Source: Bacteroidales bacterium (GTDB taxonomy: Bacteria > Bacteroidota > Bacteroidia > Bacteroidales > JAUNSR01). Taken from it: 64,000 nucleotides of DNA. Both the position numbers and the translations under genes were made by a program. Positions within the stretch are counted from its first letter, which is position 1. Each line of letters starts with the position of its first letter. Shown in pieces: positions 37,050 through 47,328 of the stretch. Below the pieces are notes generated by a model. That model saw nothing but the letters and a program-made list of their open reading frames with translations. It ran no database searches and had not been told where the DNA came from. The stretch lies in assembly GCA_030539115.1 (NCBI GenBank), contig JAUNSR010000016.1, positions 1-64,000 of the forward strand, given 5' to 3'.

Positions 37050-37433
37050 ATGAATGAATTAGAAAATGGCTATCCTGTAAGGAAGTATAAAATGCCGATT
37101 AAAAGATACTGTCAGACCTTAACACTGAATTGCGATAATGAGAAGCTTGAAAAATATATTTCTGCTCATTCTCCACAAAACATCTGGAAAGAGATTCCCC
37201 AAGGAATCAAACAGGTTGGAATACTTAATATGGAAATATTTATAGATGGGCATTTACTTTTTATGATTGTTGAAACTCCAATTGATTTTGATTGGAATGT
37301 GGCAATGAAAAAGCTGGCTCAGCTTCCTCGTCAGGCAGAATGGGAAGCTTATGTGGCGTTGCTTCAAGGTGTAGATCCTTCGGCAACATCTGATGAAAAA
37401 TGGAAACTGATGAAACAAATTTTTTCTCTTTAA
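37050..37433 (+). CDS. L-rhamnose mutarotase family protein (DUF718)
   Basis: Interconverts anomers of 6-deoxysugars such as L-rhamnose. Motifs typical of the family: IKRYCQTLTL, IWKEIPQGIKQVGI, MEIFIDGHLLFMIVE and DFDWNVAM. I use the ATG at 37050 (MNELENGYP); the family core begins at MPIKRYC (ATG 37092), which could be the true start, and the still longer frame from 36948 would begin before the predicted transcription start. It precedes fucP by 32 nt, so the pair may serve fucose as well as rhamnose. Good family match; sugar specificity is inferred. Confidence 0.85.
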   Translation: MNELENGYPVRKYKMPIKRYCQTLTLNCDNEKLEKYISAHSPQNIWKEIPQGIKQVGILNMEIFIDGHLLFMIVETPIDFDWNVAMKKLAQLPRQAEWEAYVALLQGVDPSATSDEKWKLMKQIFSL

Positions 37434-37465
37434 AGAAAACCTTAACTATTTAATCAATTATAAAT

Positions 37466-38824
37466 ATGGAAAACATTACACAAGAATTAAGCTCTCAAAC
37501 TGATATCGCTATCGAAAAGAAGAGCCGGCATGAAAAAGAATCTTTGTTTGTCAAGGATGGTGTTAACTATCTGGTCCCTTTTATACTTGTTACATCTTTA
37601 TTCTTCATATGGGGACTTGCAAACAATATGACAGACACTCTTCTTTCTGCATTTAGAGAGATTATGTCGATGTCTTCTTTACAAACGTCATTTATTCAGA
37701 TGTCTTTTTACGGTGCATATTTTTGTTTTGCACTGCCTGCAGCTCTCTTTATCCGCAAATATTCATATAAATCAGGGATTGTTCTTGGACTATTGATGTT
37801 TGCCACGGGAGGCTTCCTTTTTTATCCAGCAGGTTCAATGGCAAGTTATCCTTTCTATTTGATTGCAATATATATTCTTGCTGCAGGATGTTCAATACTT
37901 GAGACAACCGCAAATCCATTTATTCTTTCAATGGGCCCGGAGGAGACCTCAACAAGAAGGTTGAACTTTGCACAATCTTTTAATCCTATTGGCTCTATAA
38001 CAGGTCTTCTGATAAGTAAATATTTTATTCTCTCTGCGCTTGCAACCGATACTGAAAGAGATTCAATGAGTGAAATTGAGATTTTAAAGAATCAATCCGG
38101 TGAGTTGTTCGCCGTAAGCGCTCCTTATATGATTACGGGATTAATTATGTTTGCAGTAATGGCGGTTTTTATTTTTTATCCTCTTCCCAAAAGTTCAGAT
38201 ACTGATAAAAGTTCAATGTTTGAGGTCTTAAAAAGACTTTTAAAAAATAAACATTATTCATACGGCGTAGTAACTCAGTTTTTCTATGTAGGGGCTCAAA
38301 TATGTACTTGGTCATATCTTATACAATATATTTGTTCTGACTCAACATTAACACCCGAAGAGGCTTCGACTTTCAGTGTAATATCATTGGCATTATTCAC
38401 AGGTGCAAGATTTCTGTTTACATATCTTATGAAATTTTTTAAACCTGCATTGTTGCTTTCAGGGTCTGCCGTGATGGCTGTTTTATGTACTGCAATTGTA
38501 ATCTTCAGCTCAGGCACTTTAGCCATAATAGCAATAATCGGAATATCATTCTTTATGTCATTAATGTTCCCAACAATATACGGCATAGCATTAAAGGGAA
38601 TAGGAGAGGATGCAAAAGTTGGAGCTTCAGGACTTATTATGGCTATTTTAGGAGGAGCCTTATTCCCAATAATTCAAGGATGGATTGCTACTAAAGCAAG
38701 TTTTACAGATCCTTTAACAGGAGAGGTTTTGGAAAATTTCAAACTCTCATACATAGTTCCTTTTGTATGTTTTGTTGTTGTGCTTTTTTATGGCATGTTC
38801 TCATTGAAAAATCACAGAGAGTAA
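37466..38824 (+). CDS. fucP: L-fucose:H+ symporter-type sugar permease
   Basis: A 452-residue major-facilitator-superfamily protein with about twelve helices. It resembles FucP by FFIWGLANNMTDTLL, SFYGAYFCFALPAAL, GCSILETTANPFIL and LNFAQSFNPIGS, which includes the substrate-proton coupling region. Situated in the inner membrane to import fucose (or a related deoxysugar). Transcribed with the mutarotase gene and ended by a strong terminator. Secure family, substrate likely fucose. Confidence 0.92.
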   Translation: MENITQELSSQTDIAIEKKSRHEKESLFVKDGVNYLVPFILVTSLFFIWGLANNMTDTLLSAFREIMSMSSLQTSFIQMSFYGAYFCFALPAALFIRKYSYKSGIVLGLLMFATGGFLFYPAGSMASYPFYLIAIYILAAGCSILETTANPFILSMGPEETSTRRLNFAQSFNPIGSITGLLISKYFILSALATDTERDSMSEIEILKNQSGELFAVSAPYMITGLIMFAVMAVFIFYPLPKSSDTDKSSMFEVLKRLLKNKHYSYGVVTQFFYVGAQICTWSYLIQYICSDSTLTPEEASTFSVISLALFTGARFLFTYLMKFFKPALLLSGSAVMAVLCTAIVIFSSGTLAIIAIIGISFFMSLMFPTIYGIALKGIGEDAKVGASGLIMAILGGALFPIIQGWIATKASFTDPLTGEVLENFKLSYIVPFVCFVVVLFYGMFSLKNHRE

Positions 38825-38853
38825 ATTCTATTTAATCAATTCAATATAGCTTA

Positions 38854-38899
38854 TAAAAAAAGCAGATTGTCTCAGGAGAAGAGACAATCTGCTTTTTTA
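38854..38899. terminator. Bidirectional terminator between fucP and the Gfo/Idh/MocA gene
   Basis: AAAAAAGCAGATTGTCTC pairs with GAGACAATCTGCTTTTTT; perfect stem between convergent genes. Confidence 0.9.
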
Positions 38900-38911
38900 T
38901 TTGTGCTATTA

Positions 38912-40342
38912 TTAAACTTCAAGTTTATAAGGATGACGATATTGATACCAATATAAACGGTGGTTTTTAGCCTCCTCATCATCAATAAAGCTTTTAGTTG
39001 CAGGGTCCCATTTAACAGGACGATTAAGTTCTCTTGCAATGTTGTTTAGGCAGCAAAGAGTGTTTGTGCTGTTCCCAACTTCAACAGGCGCAACCGGATT
39101 CTTTCTTGAACGAACGCAATCGATAAAGTTTTGCATGTGGGAAGCATTGATTTCGTAGCTTCCTGATGTCCCGCCGTTACTCCTTTGACGAGCCTCAGCA
39201 TCGCGTTTCTTCTTTTCCTCTTCCCATTTTTTGCGCTCTTTGTCACTCATCGGACTCATGTGCTTAACATTGTCAGGAATTTTAGAAGGATCGGAGCAAT
39301 TGATATGACCGCGTGCTACAGTAATCCATCCGTTGTCTCCAATAAATTTGATACCTTGAGCCCCTTTGTTTTCTTCAAGATATGGCTGTTCTGTCATAAC
39401 AATACCGTTTGCATAGATCATTGTTGTATATTCTGTGCCTTTATATCCTTTTGGAACAAACTCAACCGGACCTGAACCATCCATTCCTATTGCTGCCTGA
39501 GCGATATCAAACATGTGAGCGCCCCAATCGGCAGTAAATCCATTGCCTGTTTCCTGATACCAGCGCCAACCGCCCCAGAATTGTTCGTTTTTTTCAGGAT
39601 CTAAAGATACCGGAGGACAAAGCTGTTCGTTATAATGAATTTTCGGATCGTTTAGAGGGCCTAACCAAAGGTTAAAGTTTAGACTCTCCGGAACATCCTG
39701 CTCAGGAAGAGTGTATGGCGTAGGAGGTTCACCAACTTTTGCATATATTTTGTTGATGTGTCCAATTTGACCACCTCTAACCATTTTTATTGCTTGAATA
39801 AATTCCTGACTTGAACGCTGTTGACTGCCCATCTGAAGCACTCTGCCATTTCCTCTTACAGCTTTTGCAATTGCGTCACCCTCTGTGATTGTATATGCAA
39901 GAGGTTTTTGGCAATAAACGTCTTTTCCTGACTGAGCTGCCCAGATTGCGCAAAGAGCATGCCAGTGGTCAGGAGTTGCAATAGAAACTGCATCGATATC
40001 TTTTCTGTTTAATAACTCTTCAAAAAGTTCGTATTTATCACAGCGCTGATTCATTTTGTTTTCAGACTGCCATTTTGTTACTCTTCTTCTAAAACGTTCA
40101 GCTTTGATACTGTCTACATCGCATCCCGCTGCTATTTGTACTCCCGGACACCCTGTAAAAGACCAAAAGTCTGACAATCCTTGTTGTCCTAATCCAACAA
40201 ATCCCATAACGACTCTGTCGCTTGGTGCAATTTTTACTCCGTCAATAACAAAGCTTGGCAATATGGTCAAACCTGTTAAGCCGAGAGCTGACAATCCGAG
40301 AAATTCTCGTCTTGACATCCCTTTTTTTGAAATTTTCTCCAT
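38912..40342 (-). CDS. Gfo/Idh/MocA-family oxidoreductase with Tat signal
   Basis: A 476-residue NAD(P)-dependent sugar oxidoreductase or glycosidase-like enzyme exported by the Tat system (signal SRREFLGLSALGLTGL at residues ~10-25). The Rossmann fold shows VVMGFVGLGQQG, later IDAVSIATPDHWHA and KDVYCQKPLAYTI, the EKP-like catalytic stretch of the family, with the second domain typical of the sub-group (GNGFTADWGAHMFD). The inserted K/E-rich segment near residues 370-395 is low-complexity. The folded cofactor-loaded export fits Tat. Substrate unknown. Confidence 0.92.
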   Translation of the reverse strand: MEKISKKGMSRREFLGLSALGLTGLTILPSFVIDGVKIAPSDRVVMGFVGLGQQGLSDFWSFTGCPGVQIAAGCDVDSIKAERFRRRVTKWQSENKMNQRCDKYELFEELLNRKDIDAVSIATPDHWHALCAIWAAQSGKDVYCQKPLAYTITEGDAIAKAVRGNGRVLQMGSQQRSSQEFIQAIKMVRGGQIGHINKIYAKVGEPPTPYTLPEQDVPESLNFNLWLGPLNDPKIHYNEQLCPPVSLDPEKNEQFWGGWRWYQETGNGFTADWGAHMFDIAQAAIGMDGSGPVEFVPKGYKGTEYTTMIYANGIVMTEQPYLEENKGAQGIKFIGDNGWITVARGHINCSDPSKIPDNVKHMSPMSDKERKKWEEEKKKRDAEARQRSNGGTSGSYEINASHMQNFIDCVRSRKNPVAPVEVGNSTNTLCCLNNIARELNRPVKWDPATKSFIDDEEAKNHRLYWYQYRHPYKLEV

Positions 40343-40515
40343 TTAATATTGTTTTTATGGTAAAAAGATATGTGATGTTGCTTAATCGATTAAATTAATT
40401 ATTTCTCAAACGATGGCATAAAAATAATAAACTAAATTTATAAAAAATAAACAAAAAACATTTTTTTAGTGTTGTAGCTCATTTAACTGGTAAATTAACT
40501 CTTAAGATCATCATT

Positions 40516-41409
40516 ATGAAAAACTTCTGCTTGTTTTATCCTTTATTTGTGGCTTTTACATTAATGCCATTTATAAACTATGGCAATAATAATGAGCTGA
40601 ATTTCCTCTCTAATGAAAAATAGGAGAATTCCATAAAACAAATCAGTAAAGTCGATAAAAAAGCTGCTCATTTAAAGAATGAAATTTTAAACTCCAAAAC
40701 CAAGGTTAAGATCAAGGGGGTGTCATATTATGTTTCTGCCATAGGAAATGACAATAATGACGGGCTATCAGCTGAAAAAGCTTTTAAATCATTAGATAAA
40801 ATCAACAATTTAAAATTAAATCCCGGCGATGGCGTATTTTTTAAAAGAGGAGATTTGTGGAGAGGCTCTGGTATGGCACAAAAAGGAATTACTTATTCTG
40901 CTTATGGCAAAGGGGAGAAACCAAAAATTTATGGCTCTCCTTTTGATGCCGCCAAACAGTATAAATGGGTTCTTACCTCTGTGCCAAATGTTTATTATTT
41001 AGACTATGATCTTAACAAAGATGTTGGAACATTGGTGTTTAATGGGGGAGAGGCTTGTGCCTTTAAAGTTATGAAAAGAAGAAATCAAACAACAGGCGAG
41101 ACATTACATATTGAAACAGGCGAAAAGTTTGACAATTATAAGGATTTAAAAAGAGACCTTGATTTTTTTCATGACTATAATGGTACAAAGAAGATTTATC
41201 TGTGTTCTACAAAAGGAATCCCGTCTGAAAGATTTAATTCAATAGAATTGCTTGAAAAACAAAATATATTCTCTGTAAGACAGAATGATGTGTGGATTGA
41301 TAATATTTGCCTTAAATATGGAGGAGCTCATGGAATTGGCTGCGGCAAGGTTGACAATACAAAATTAAAAAACTTAAATCAAAGTCCGATATGTAGTTCT
41401 AAAATTTGA
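40516..41409 (+). pseudogene. Broken parallel beta-helix protein gene (pectinase-like)
   Basis: From ATG 40516 a signal peptide (MKNFCLFYPLFVAFTLMPF) is followed by 35 codons, then a TAG stop at 40621-40623; the same frame continues to 41409 and reads SYYVSAIGNDNNDGLSAEKAF, NPGDGVFFKRGDLWRGSG and YSAYGKGEKPKIYGSP, the start of a right-handed beta-helix polysaccharide lyase-like protein. The frame ends soon after GGAHGIGCGKVDN, where intact relatives continue for ~150-200 more residues (family knowledge). So the gene carries a nonsense codon and is truncated. The internal GTG at 40720 is unlikely to restore secretion. Confidence 0.8.
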
Positions 41410-41510
41410 TACTATCATTTTCTTTTGATTTTTGGTTTTTGCAATTTTGTAAACATCACAAAATCAGGAGTATATAAATTAGCGCTGAATTTGATTATTG
41501 AAAAGTGAAA

Positions 41511-41672
41511 TTTCATTAGTCAAAACGAAATTTTCATTATAGAAAATTTAATTTTGATTATCGATTTTTTAATTTTCAACAGTCTTTTTCAGTTTATTAA
41601 AATGACATTGATTTTTTCTCAAAAGATATTTGTTTTCATATTTATAAAATCACGATTTTGACTAATTGAAAT
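41511..41672. repeat. Imperfect inverted repeat, possible remnant element
   Basis: Arms of about 17-19 bp separated by ~125 bp, directly downstream of the truncated beta-helix gene. Could be an old insertion footprint (MITE-like); no target-site duplication could be confirmed. Confidence 0.35.
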
Positions 41673-41846
41673 CTATTTTCTTATTTATAAAAAACATCTG
41701 AGCATGTATGTAATTGTATTTGCAATATATAAGCTTTTTTATTGAATACTCTATATTATGCATTCGAAAAAAAAGAATAACAATATGCGGTTTTAAATTT
41801 AAATCAATTTGTCTGAATATGTTTATCAGTACTTTATGAAACTATA

Positions 41847-41854
41847 TATATTTG
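41847..41854 (+). promoter_or_regulatory. -7 box of the metallophosphoesterase gene
   Basis: TATATTTG matches TAnnTTTG; predicted leader about 47 nt. Confidence 0.5.
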
Positions 41855-41906
41855 CCGGTATTAAACACGTGTTGTACTTTTTTCCTAATATAATAAATAC
41901 CATAAA

Positions 41907-43067
41907 ATGAAACATCTGAAAGTTTTTCTATTGGCTTTATTTGCCGCAATAGTTGTCAATGTAAATGCAGCTGATGAGAGCCGAATTTTTAAATCAAAAC
42001 CCTATTTGCAATCTTTATATAATAATGGCATCACAGTCTCTTGGATAACCAATGTTCCTTGTTACAGTTGGGTGGAATATGGTATTGATAAAAACGACCT
42101 TCAGGCAAAACATGCTGTTGAGGATGGTATTGTGATAGCAAACAATAAAGAAAATGCAATAAGACTTGAGAATTTAACTCCCGGAGCTACCTATTATTAT
42201 AGAGTGTGTTCGAAAGAGAACAAAAACTATCAGGCTTACAGCAAAACATTTGGAGAGACAGCAGTTTCTGATATCTATTCTTTTAAAGTTCCTGAATTGA
42301 ATGTGAAAGATTTTACAATCATTGTTTTTAATGATATTCATAGAAACAATGCTGTATTGGAAAAATTGTACAATCAGGTAAAAGATATAGATTATGATTT
42401 TTCGGTTTTTAATGGAGATGACCTTAATGATTGTGAGAATGATGAGGGGATAGTTAATGAAGTATCTGCAATTACAAACATTGTAAAGGGCTATTCCAAA
42501 CCGATTTTATATGTTAGAGGCAACCATGAACTTAGAGGCTCTTCGGCTCTTAACATTAAAAACTATGTAGACAGAATAGGAAATAAATATTACAGCGGTT
42601 TTAGCTGGGGTGATACAAGGTTTGTAATTTTAGATTTAGGTGAAGATAAGCCGGATGACAGTCCTGTGTTTGGAGGTTTAATAGATTTAAAACAATATAT
42701 TGCCGATCAGTCTGAGTTTTTAAAGAAAGAGGTAAAAAGCAAAGAGTTTAAAAAAGCTCAAAGAAGAATTCTTATTCATCATGTGCCTTTCTATCATAAT
42801 GAAGATACCTATAATCCTTGTGCTTTTTATTTGGATATTTTGAAAAATGCCCAAATTGATATAGACCTGTCAGGACATACTCATACATATAAATATTGGT
42901 CTAAAGGAAAAGATCAATTGTTCCCGGCTTATATCGGAGGCGGTCCTAATGAAAATCCTGAGTCAAAAAATTTTGGAACCGTAGCAATACTTAAAAAAGA
43001 GAACAAAAGGCTAACTCTAAGAGTACTTAAAGTAGATGGCAGTGAGCTCCTTAATGTTGAATTGTAG
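41907..43067 (+). CDS. Exported metallophosphoesterase with N-terminal Fn3-like domain
   Basis: A 386-residue periplasmic phosphatase. Signal peptide (MKHLKVFLLALFAAIVVNVNA), an Fn3/purple-acid-phosphatase-like N domain (residues ~30-130: ITVSWITNVPCYSWVEYG, LENLTPGATYYYRV), then the calcineurin-like domain with all metal-ligand motifs: NDIH, NGDD, GNHE, HHVP and SGHTHTY. Starts alone after its own promoter; a terminator ends it. Substrate is unknown. Confidence 0.93.
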   Translation: MKHLKVFLLALFAAIVVNVNAADESRIFKSKPYLQSLYNNGITVSWITNVPCYSWVEYGIDKNDLQAKHAVEDGIVIANNKENAIRLENLTPGATYYYRVCSKENKNYQAYSKTFGETAVSDIYSFKVPELNVKDFTIIVFNDIHRNNAVLEKLYNQVKDIDYDFSVFNGDDLNDCENDEGIVNEVSAITNIVKGYSKPILYVRGNHELRGSSALNIKNYVDRIGNKYYSGFSWGDTRFVILDLGEDKPDDSPVFGGLIDLKQYIADQSEFLKKEVKSKEFKKAQRRILIHHVPFYHNEDTYNPCAFYLDILKNAQIDIDLSGHTHTYKYWSKGKDQLFPAYIGGGPNENPESKNFGTVAILKKENKRLTLRVLKVDGSELLNVEL

Positions 43068-43140
43068 ATATTTAAAGGTGTTATGAAATATATAGTGGTT
43101 TAAGTTTTCTCAATGCATTTTAAAAGATATGCTATTAAAA

Positions 43141-43180
43141 AAATAAGAGCAGTAAGATTTGATCTTGCTGCTCTTATTTA
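43141..43180. terminator. Bidirectional terminator between metallophosphoesterase and trxA
   Basis: AAATAAGAGCAGTAAGAT pairs with ATCTTGCTGCTCTTATTT (one mismatch) between convergent genes. Confidence 0.85.
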
Positions 43181-43199
43181 GTATATTATAATATCAATA

Positions 43200-43514
43200 T
43201 TACAATAAAGCGTCTATTTTAGCTTTAAGTGCACCCTTTTGAGTTGCTCCAACTTGTTTGTCAACAAGCTTGCCATCTTTGAAGAAAAGAATAGTAGGAA
43301 TATTTCTAATGCCATATTCAGCACTAAGATCGTTTTCTTCGTCAACATTGTATTTACCGATTTCAACTTTACCATCATATTCAGAGGCAAGTTCTTCAAT
43401 AATTGGAGAAACCATACGGCAAGGGCCGCACCATTCTGCCCAGAAATCAATTACAACAGGTTTTCCCGAAGCAATAATTTCTTTAACGCTATCATCTTTA
43501 AATGTAGTAGCCAT
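43200..43514 (-). CDS. trxA: Thioredoxin
   Basis: A 104-residue cytosolic disulphide reductase. The redox-active WCGPC is at residues 28-32 within VIDFWAEWCGPCRMV, and the cis-proline region appears as IRNIPTILFFKDG. Standard length. It lies downstream of dnaE with a 145-nt gap, in the same direction. Confidence 0.97.
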   Translation of the reverse strand: MATTFKDDSVKEIIASGKPVVIDFWAEWCGPCRMVSPIIEELASEYDGKVEIGKYNVDEENDLSAEYGIRNIPTILFFKDGKLVDKQVGATQKGALKAKIDALL

Positions 43515-43659
43515 AATTGTTAATAGGATATATTTGTTAATAATAAATTCTCTTCGAACCTCCCAAATTTAGCAATTTTCATATTAAGAAATATATACAT
43601 TCATCTAAATGTTGCACTCATTTTATAAATATAGATATTCATAACATCTATTGATTTGG

Positions 43660-46600
43660 TTAATTCTTTGGCTCCATGCCGTTTATCTTATAGTATAAAT
43701 GATCGTTCTCCTGAAGAAAGTAAATGAGTTTTTTATTTACAGTAACTTTCTTTGATCTTGAGAACAGGTTTACTCTGTAGTTTGTCTCGGGATCAAAGAT
43801 CTCGAAAAATAATTCTGCCTTTGAATCCTTGTCGGAAGTAATTATTTCGTCAATAGTTTCAACCATCACTTTATGAACCTCCTGAAGAGGAATGCCGATT
43901 GTTATTGATTCGATCAGACGGTCTTTAACATCCGGAAGAAGCTCTATAGTTCCAATTTTAAATTCAAGTTCCTCTTTTTTAAATCTCTTGGGAGTGTATT
44001 TACCTTGAATGAAAAGATACATTCCATTGTATCCATATTTTCTAAATTCAACAAAGTCATTTCCAAAAAGAGGAATCTCGAATGAACCTGAATAATCCTC
44101 CAATTTCATAATGCCATAAGGATTCCCTGTTCTGGTAATGCCTTCACGAAAATTTGTAACAATACCGCCCATTCTAATCTCCCTGTTATAAAGATTCTCA
44201 GGAGCGGCAAACTCTGCCAATTGTGTATTGCACCCATAGTCAAGAGCTGTTTTGAATTCATCGAGAGGATGGGCGGAAAGGTAAATACCTACATATTCCT
44301 TTTCTTTGTTAAGTCTTTCCAAATCACCCCATGCAACATATTCAGGAAGAGCGGGACGTGCCACCTCAAAGGCTTCGGTACCTCCGAAAAGAGAGTTGAC
44401 AGAAATGTTTTTATCAGCCTGAAACTTGTTCCCATATCTTACCAAGACCTCAAGGAAAGTTTCACCTTTATTGCTTTGTTCAAAGAACTGCTCTCTTTTA
44501 ATCTCTTTAAAATTGTCAAAAGCGCCGGCAAGAGCCAGAGCCTCTATGGATTTTTTATTTACAGCTCCAAGATTCACCCTTTCAATAAAGTCATATATTC
44601 CTGTAAAAGGTCCATTTTCCTTTCTTTCATTTATTATATTGATAACAGCATTTTCACCAACACCTTTTATGGCAGCCATTCCAAAACGAATGTTACCGTC
44701 ATGGTTGACAGTAAACTTGACATTACTCTCATTAACATCAGGACCGAGAACTTGAATCTTCATCATCTTGCATTCGTCCATGTATTTCACAAGCTCGGTG
44801 ATGTTGGAAAGATTTCGGCTCAAAACAGAGGCCATATACTCGGCAGGAAAGTTAGCTTTCAAATAAGCTGTCTGATAGGCAACCCAGGAATAGCATGTGG
44901 CGTGGGATTTGTTGAAAGCATAGGATGCAAACTTTTCCCAGTCGCCCCAGATTTTTTCCAGAATTTTTGGATCGTGACCATTTTTTTTCCCTCCTTCTAT
45001 AAACTTAGGCTTCATGTGATCAAGCTTTTCTCTAAGCTTTTTACCCATGGCTTTACGAAGGGCATCAGATTCACCTCTTGTAAAGTCGGCAAGCAAACGG
45101 GAAAGAAGCATGACCTGTTCCTGATAGACAGTAATACCATATGTGTCTTTAAGGTATTTCTCCATTACCGGGATGTCGTAAACAATAGGTTCAGCCCCAT
45201 GTTTACGTGCAATAAACTGAGGAATGTAATCCATCGGACCCGGACGATAAAGGGCATTCATCGCAATAAGATCTTCAAAAGTCGAAGGCTGAAGCTCCCT
45301 AAGATATTTCTGCATTCCGGCAGATTCAAACTGAAAAGTACCGGTGGTGCGCCCATCGCCATATAGTTTATATGTGGCTGGATCTTCAATTGAGATTTTG
45401 CTGATGTCAAGGTCAATGCCGCGTGAAAGCTTAATGTTTTCAAGAGCCTCTTTAATGATAGAAAGAGTCTTTAACCCAAGAAAGTCCATTTTGATAAGAC
45501 CTGTATCCTCAATCACGCAACCTTCATATTGGGTAACGAGCATTTTCTCCCCTGTTTCCTTATCGTCTGCTGTGCTCACAGGAACCCAATCGGTAATATC
45601 ATCACGACCAATAATGATTCCACAGGCATGCACTCCGGTGTTTCTGACATTACCCTCAAGCATTTGGGCATATTTCATGGTGTCTGAAACAAGCTGGTTG
45701 GGAGAGTTTACAGCCATCTGAAGCTCAGGCACATTCTCAATACAGTTCTTGAGATTTATTTTAAGTGACTTCCCATTAACCTCAGGCAAACGGTCAGGAA
45801 TGAGCTTTGTAAGCCTGTCTGATTCGGAAAGAGGAAGTTTCTGAACCCTGGCAACATCCTTAATGGCAAGTTTTGTCGCCATAGTGCCATAAGTAATAAT
45901 ATGGGCTACCTTTTCATGTCCATATTTTTCTGTTACCCATCTTAAGACTTCGCCACGTCCGTCATCATCAAAGTCAATATCGATATCTGGAAGGGAGATA
46001 CGGTCAGGATTAAGGAAACGTTCAAACAGAAGATCATATTTTATTGGGTCAATATCGGTAATCTTAAGGCAATAGGCAACAACAGAGCCGGCAGCAGAGC
46101 CACGACCCGGACCTACAGAGACACCCATTTTTCTTGCAGCGGCAATAAAATCCTGTACGATAAGAAAATATCCTGGAAATCCCATGTGCTTTATTGTAGC
46201 AAGCTCAAAGTCAAGTCTGTCTTTTTGTTCTGGAGTCATTTCACCCCAGCGCTCCTTTGAACCTTCGTAAGCAAGATATTTTAGATAGTCATCATCGTTT
46301 TCAAACCCCTCAGGAAGAGGAAAGTTGGGAAGAATGGGACCATGGTCGATTGTATAAAATTCAACTTTGTCAACAATTTCAACAGTATTGGTTAATGCTT
46401 CAGGAATGTCACCGAAAAGATTGTTCATTTCTTCAGTGGTTTTCATCCATTCCTGCTTTGTATATCTCATTCTGTTGGGATCATTAAGATCTTTGCCGGT
46501 ATTTAAACAGATAAGACGGTCATGAGCCTCGGCATGCTCTTCGTTTACAAAGTGAACATCATTTGTACAGATTAGTTTGACGTTGAGCTCTTTGCTTAAT

Positions 46601-47328
46601 TCAACAATAACTTTGTTAACCTCCTCTTGGATGGGATATACTTCGCGGTTTGCATTTGGATTGTTAGTCTTATGACGCTGTATCTCAAGATAGTAGTCAT
46701 CGCCCCAAATATTTTTAAACCATTTGATTGTATCTTTGGCTCTCTCTATTTGTCCGCTGTGGATAAGCTTTGGAATTTCACCTCCAAGACAGGCTGAAGA
46801 CACAATTAAACCCTCAGAATATTGTTCAAGTATTTCCTTGTCAATTCTTGGTCTGTAATAGTAGCCTTCCACCCAACCCATAGATACCAACTTGATGAGA
46901 TTATGATATCCCTTGTTGTTTTTCGCCAATAAAATAAGGTGATGACCGCTTTGATCCTCCTTGCCATTTTTGCTTTTACGACCACGTCGTGCCACATAGA
47001 CCTCACATCCGAAAATCGGTTTGAAAAGTTTTTGCTGAGCCTGAGAAATCTCATCTTTAATCTTGCTAATCTCCTCTAATGGAGGATTTCCCTCTTTCTC
47101 AAATTCGGAGAGCTTCTTTTTTAAAGATTTTATTTCATCATTTACCGCACCGTTTTTTTTGTTGGTATAATTGAAAAACTCTTTAATACCAAACATATTG
47201 CCATGATCGGTAACGGCAATTCCTTTCATCCCGTCTTTAATAGCTTTGTCAACTAAAGCAGGAATGGAGGCTTGACCGTCAAGTATAGAATATTGGGAGT
47301 GAACGTGTAGATGAACAAATGGATACAT
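43660..47328 (-). CDS. dnaE: DNA polymerase III alpha subunit
   Basis: The replicative polymerase, 1222 residues. The N-terminal PHP domain begins FVHLHVHSQYSILDG; the polymerase active site has D448, D450 and D452 in PDIDIDFDDD; the finger region has GRGSAAGSVVAY and YQEQVMLLSR; the C-terminal OB-type region has EIRMGGIVTNFREGITRTGNPYG. Typical of type 1 DnaE. Reading-frame shadows on the opposite strand are not genes. Essential housekeeping gene; no obvious operon partner except possibly trxA. Confidence 0.98.
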   Translation of the reverse strand: MYPFVHLHVHSQYSILDGQASIPALVDKAIKDGMKGIAVTDHGNMFGIKEFFNYTNKKNGAVNDEIKSLKKKLSEFEKEGNPPLEEISKIKDEISQAQQKLFKPIFGCEVYVARRGRKSKNGKEDQSGHHLILLAKNNKGYHNLIKLVSMGWVEGYYYRPRIDKEILEQYSEGLIVSSACLGGEIPKLIHSGQIERAKDTIKWFKNIWGDDYYLEIQRHKTNNPNANREVYPIQEEVNKVIVELSKELNVKLICTNDVHFVNEEHAEAHDRLICLNTGKDLNDPNRMRYTKQEWMKTTEEMNNLFGDIPEALTNTVEIVDKVEFYTIDHGPILPNFPLPEGFENDDDYLKYLAYEGSKERWGEMTPEQKDRLDFELATIKHMGFPGYFLIVQDFIAAARKMGVSVGPGRGSAAGSVVAYCLKITDIDPIKYDLLFERFLNPDRISLPDIDIDFDDDGRGEVLRWVTEKYGHEKVAHIITYGTMATKLAIKDVARVQKLPLSESDRLTKLIPDRLPEVNGKSLKINLKNCIENVPELQMAVNSPNQLVSDTMKYAQMLEGNVRNTGVHACGIIIGRDDITDWVPVSTADDKETGEKMLVTQYEGCVIEDTGLIKMDFLGLKTLSIIKEALENIKLSRGIDLDISKISIEDPATYKLYGDGRTTGTFQFESAGMQKYLRELQPSTFEDLIAMNALYRPGPMDYIPQFIARKHGAEPIVYDIPVMEKYLKDTYGITVYQEQVMLLSRLLADFTRGESDALRKAMGKKLREKLDHMKPKFIEGGKKNGHDPKILEKIWGDWEKFASYAFNKSHATCYSWVAYQTAYLKANFPAEYMASVLSRNLSNITELVKYMDECKMMKIQVLGPDVNESNVKFTVNHDGNIRFGMAAIKGVGENAVINIINERKENGPFTGIYDFIERVNLGAVNKKSIEALALAGAFDNFKEIKREQFFEQSNKGETFLEVLVRYGNKFQADKNISVNSLFGGTEAFEVARPALPEYVAWGDLERLNKEKEYVGIYLSAHPLDEFKTALDYGCNTQLAEFAAPENLYNREIRMGGIVTNFREGITRTGNPYGIMKLEDYSGSFEIPLFGNDFVEFRKYGYNGMYLFIQGKYTPKRFKKEELEFKIGTIELLPDVKDRLIESITIGIPLQEVHKVMVETIDEIITSDKDSKAELFFEIFDPETNYRVNLFSRSKKVTVNKKLIYFLQENDHLYYKINGMEPKN

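Larger units (their letters stand above)
41410..41906. other. AT-rich region with imperfect inverted repeat
   Basis: Left arm at 41511-41527 (TTTCATTAGTCAAAACG) is the near complement of the right arm at 41653-41672, with two single-base indels, enclosing about 125 bp of AT-rich sequence. No transposase or reading frame is seen. Promoter box at 41847-41854 for the downstream gene. Confidence 0.5.

Noticed and set aside
44221..45366. 381-codon open frame on the plus strand
   Set aside because: Lies fully antisense to the conserved dnaE gene and has no recognisable domain; a frame shadow.
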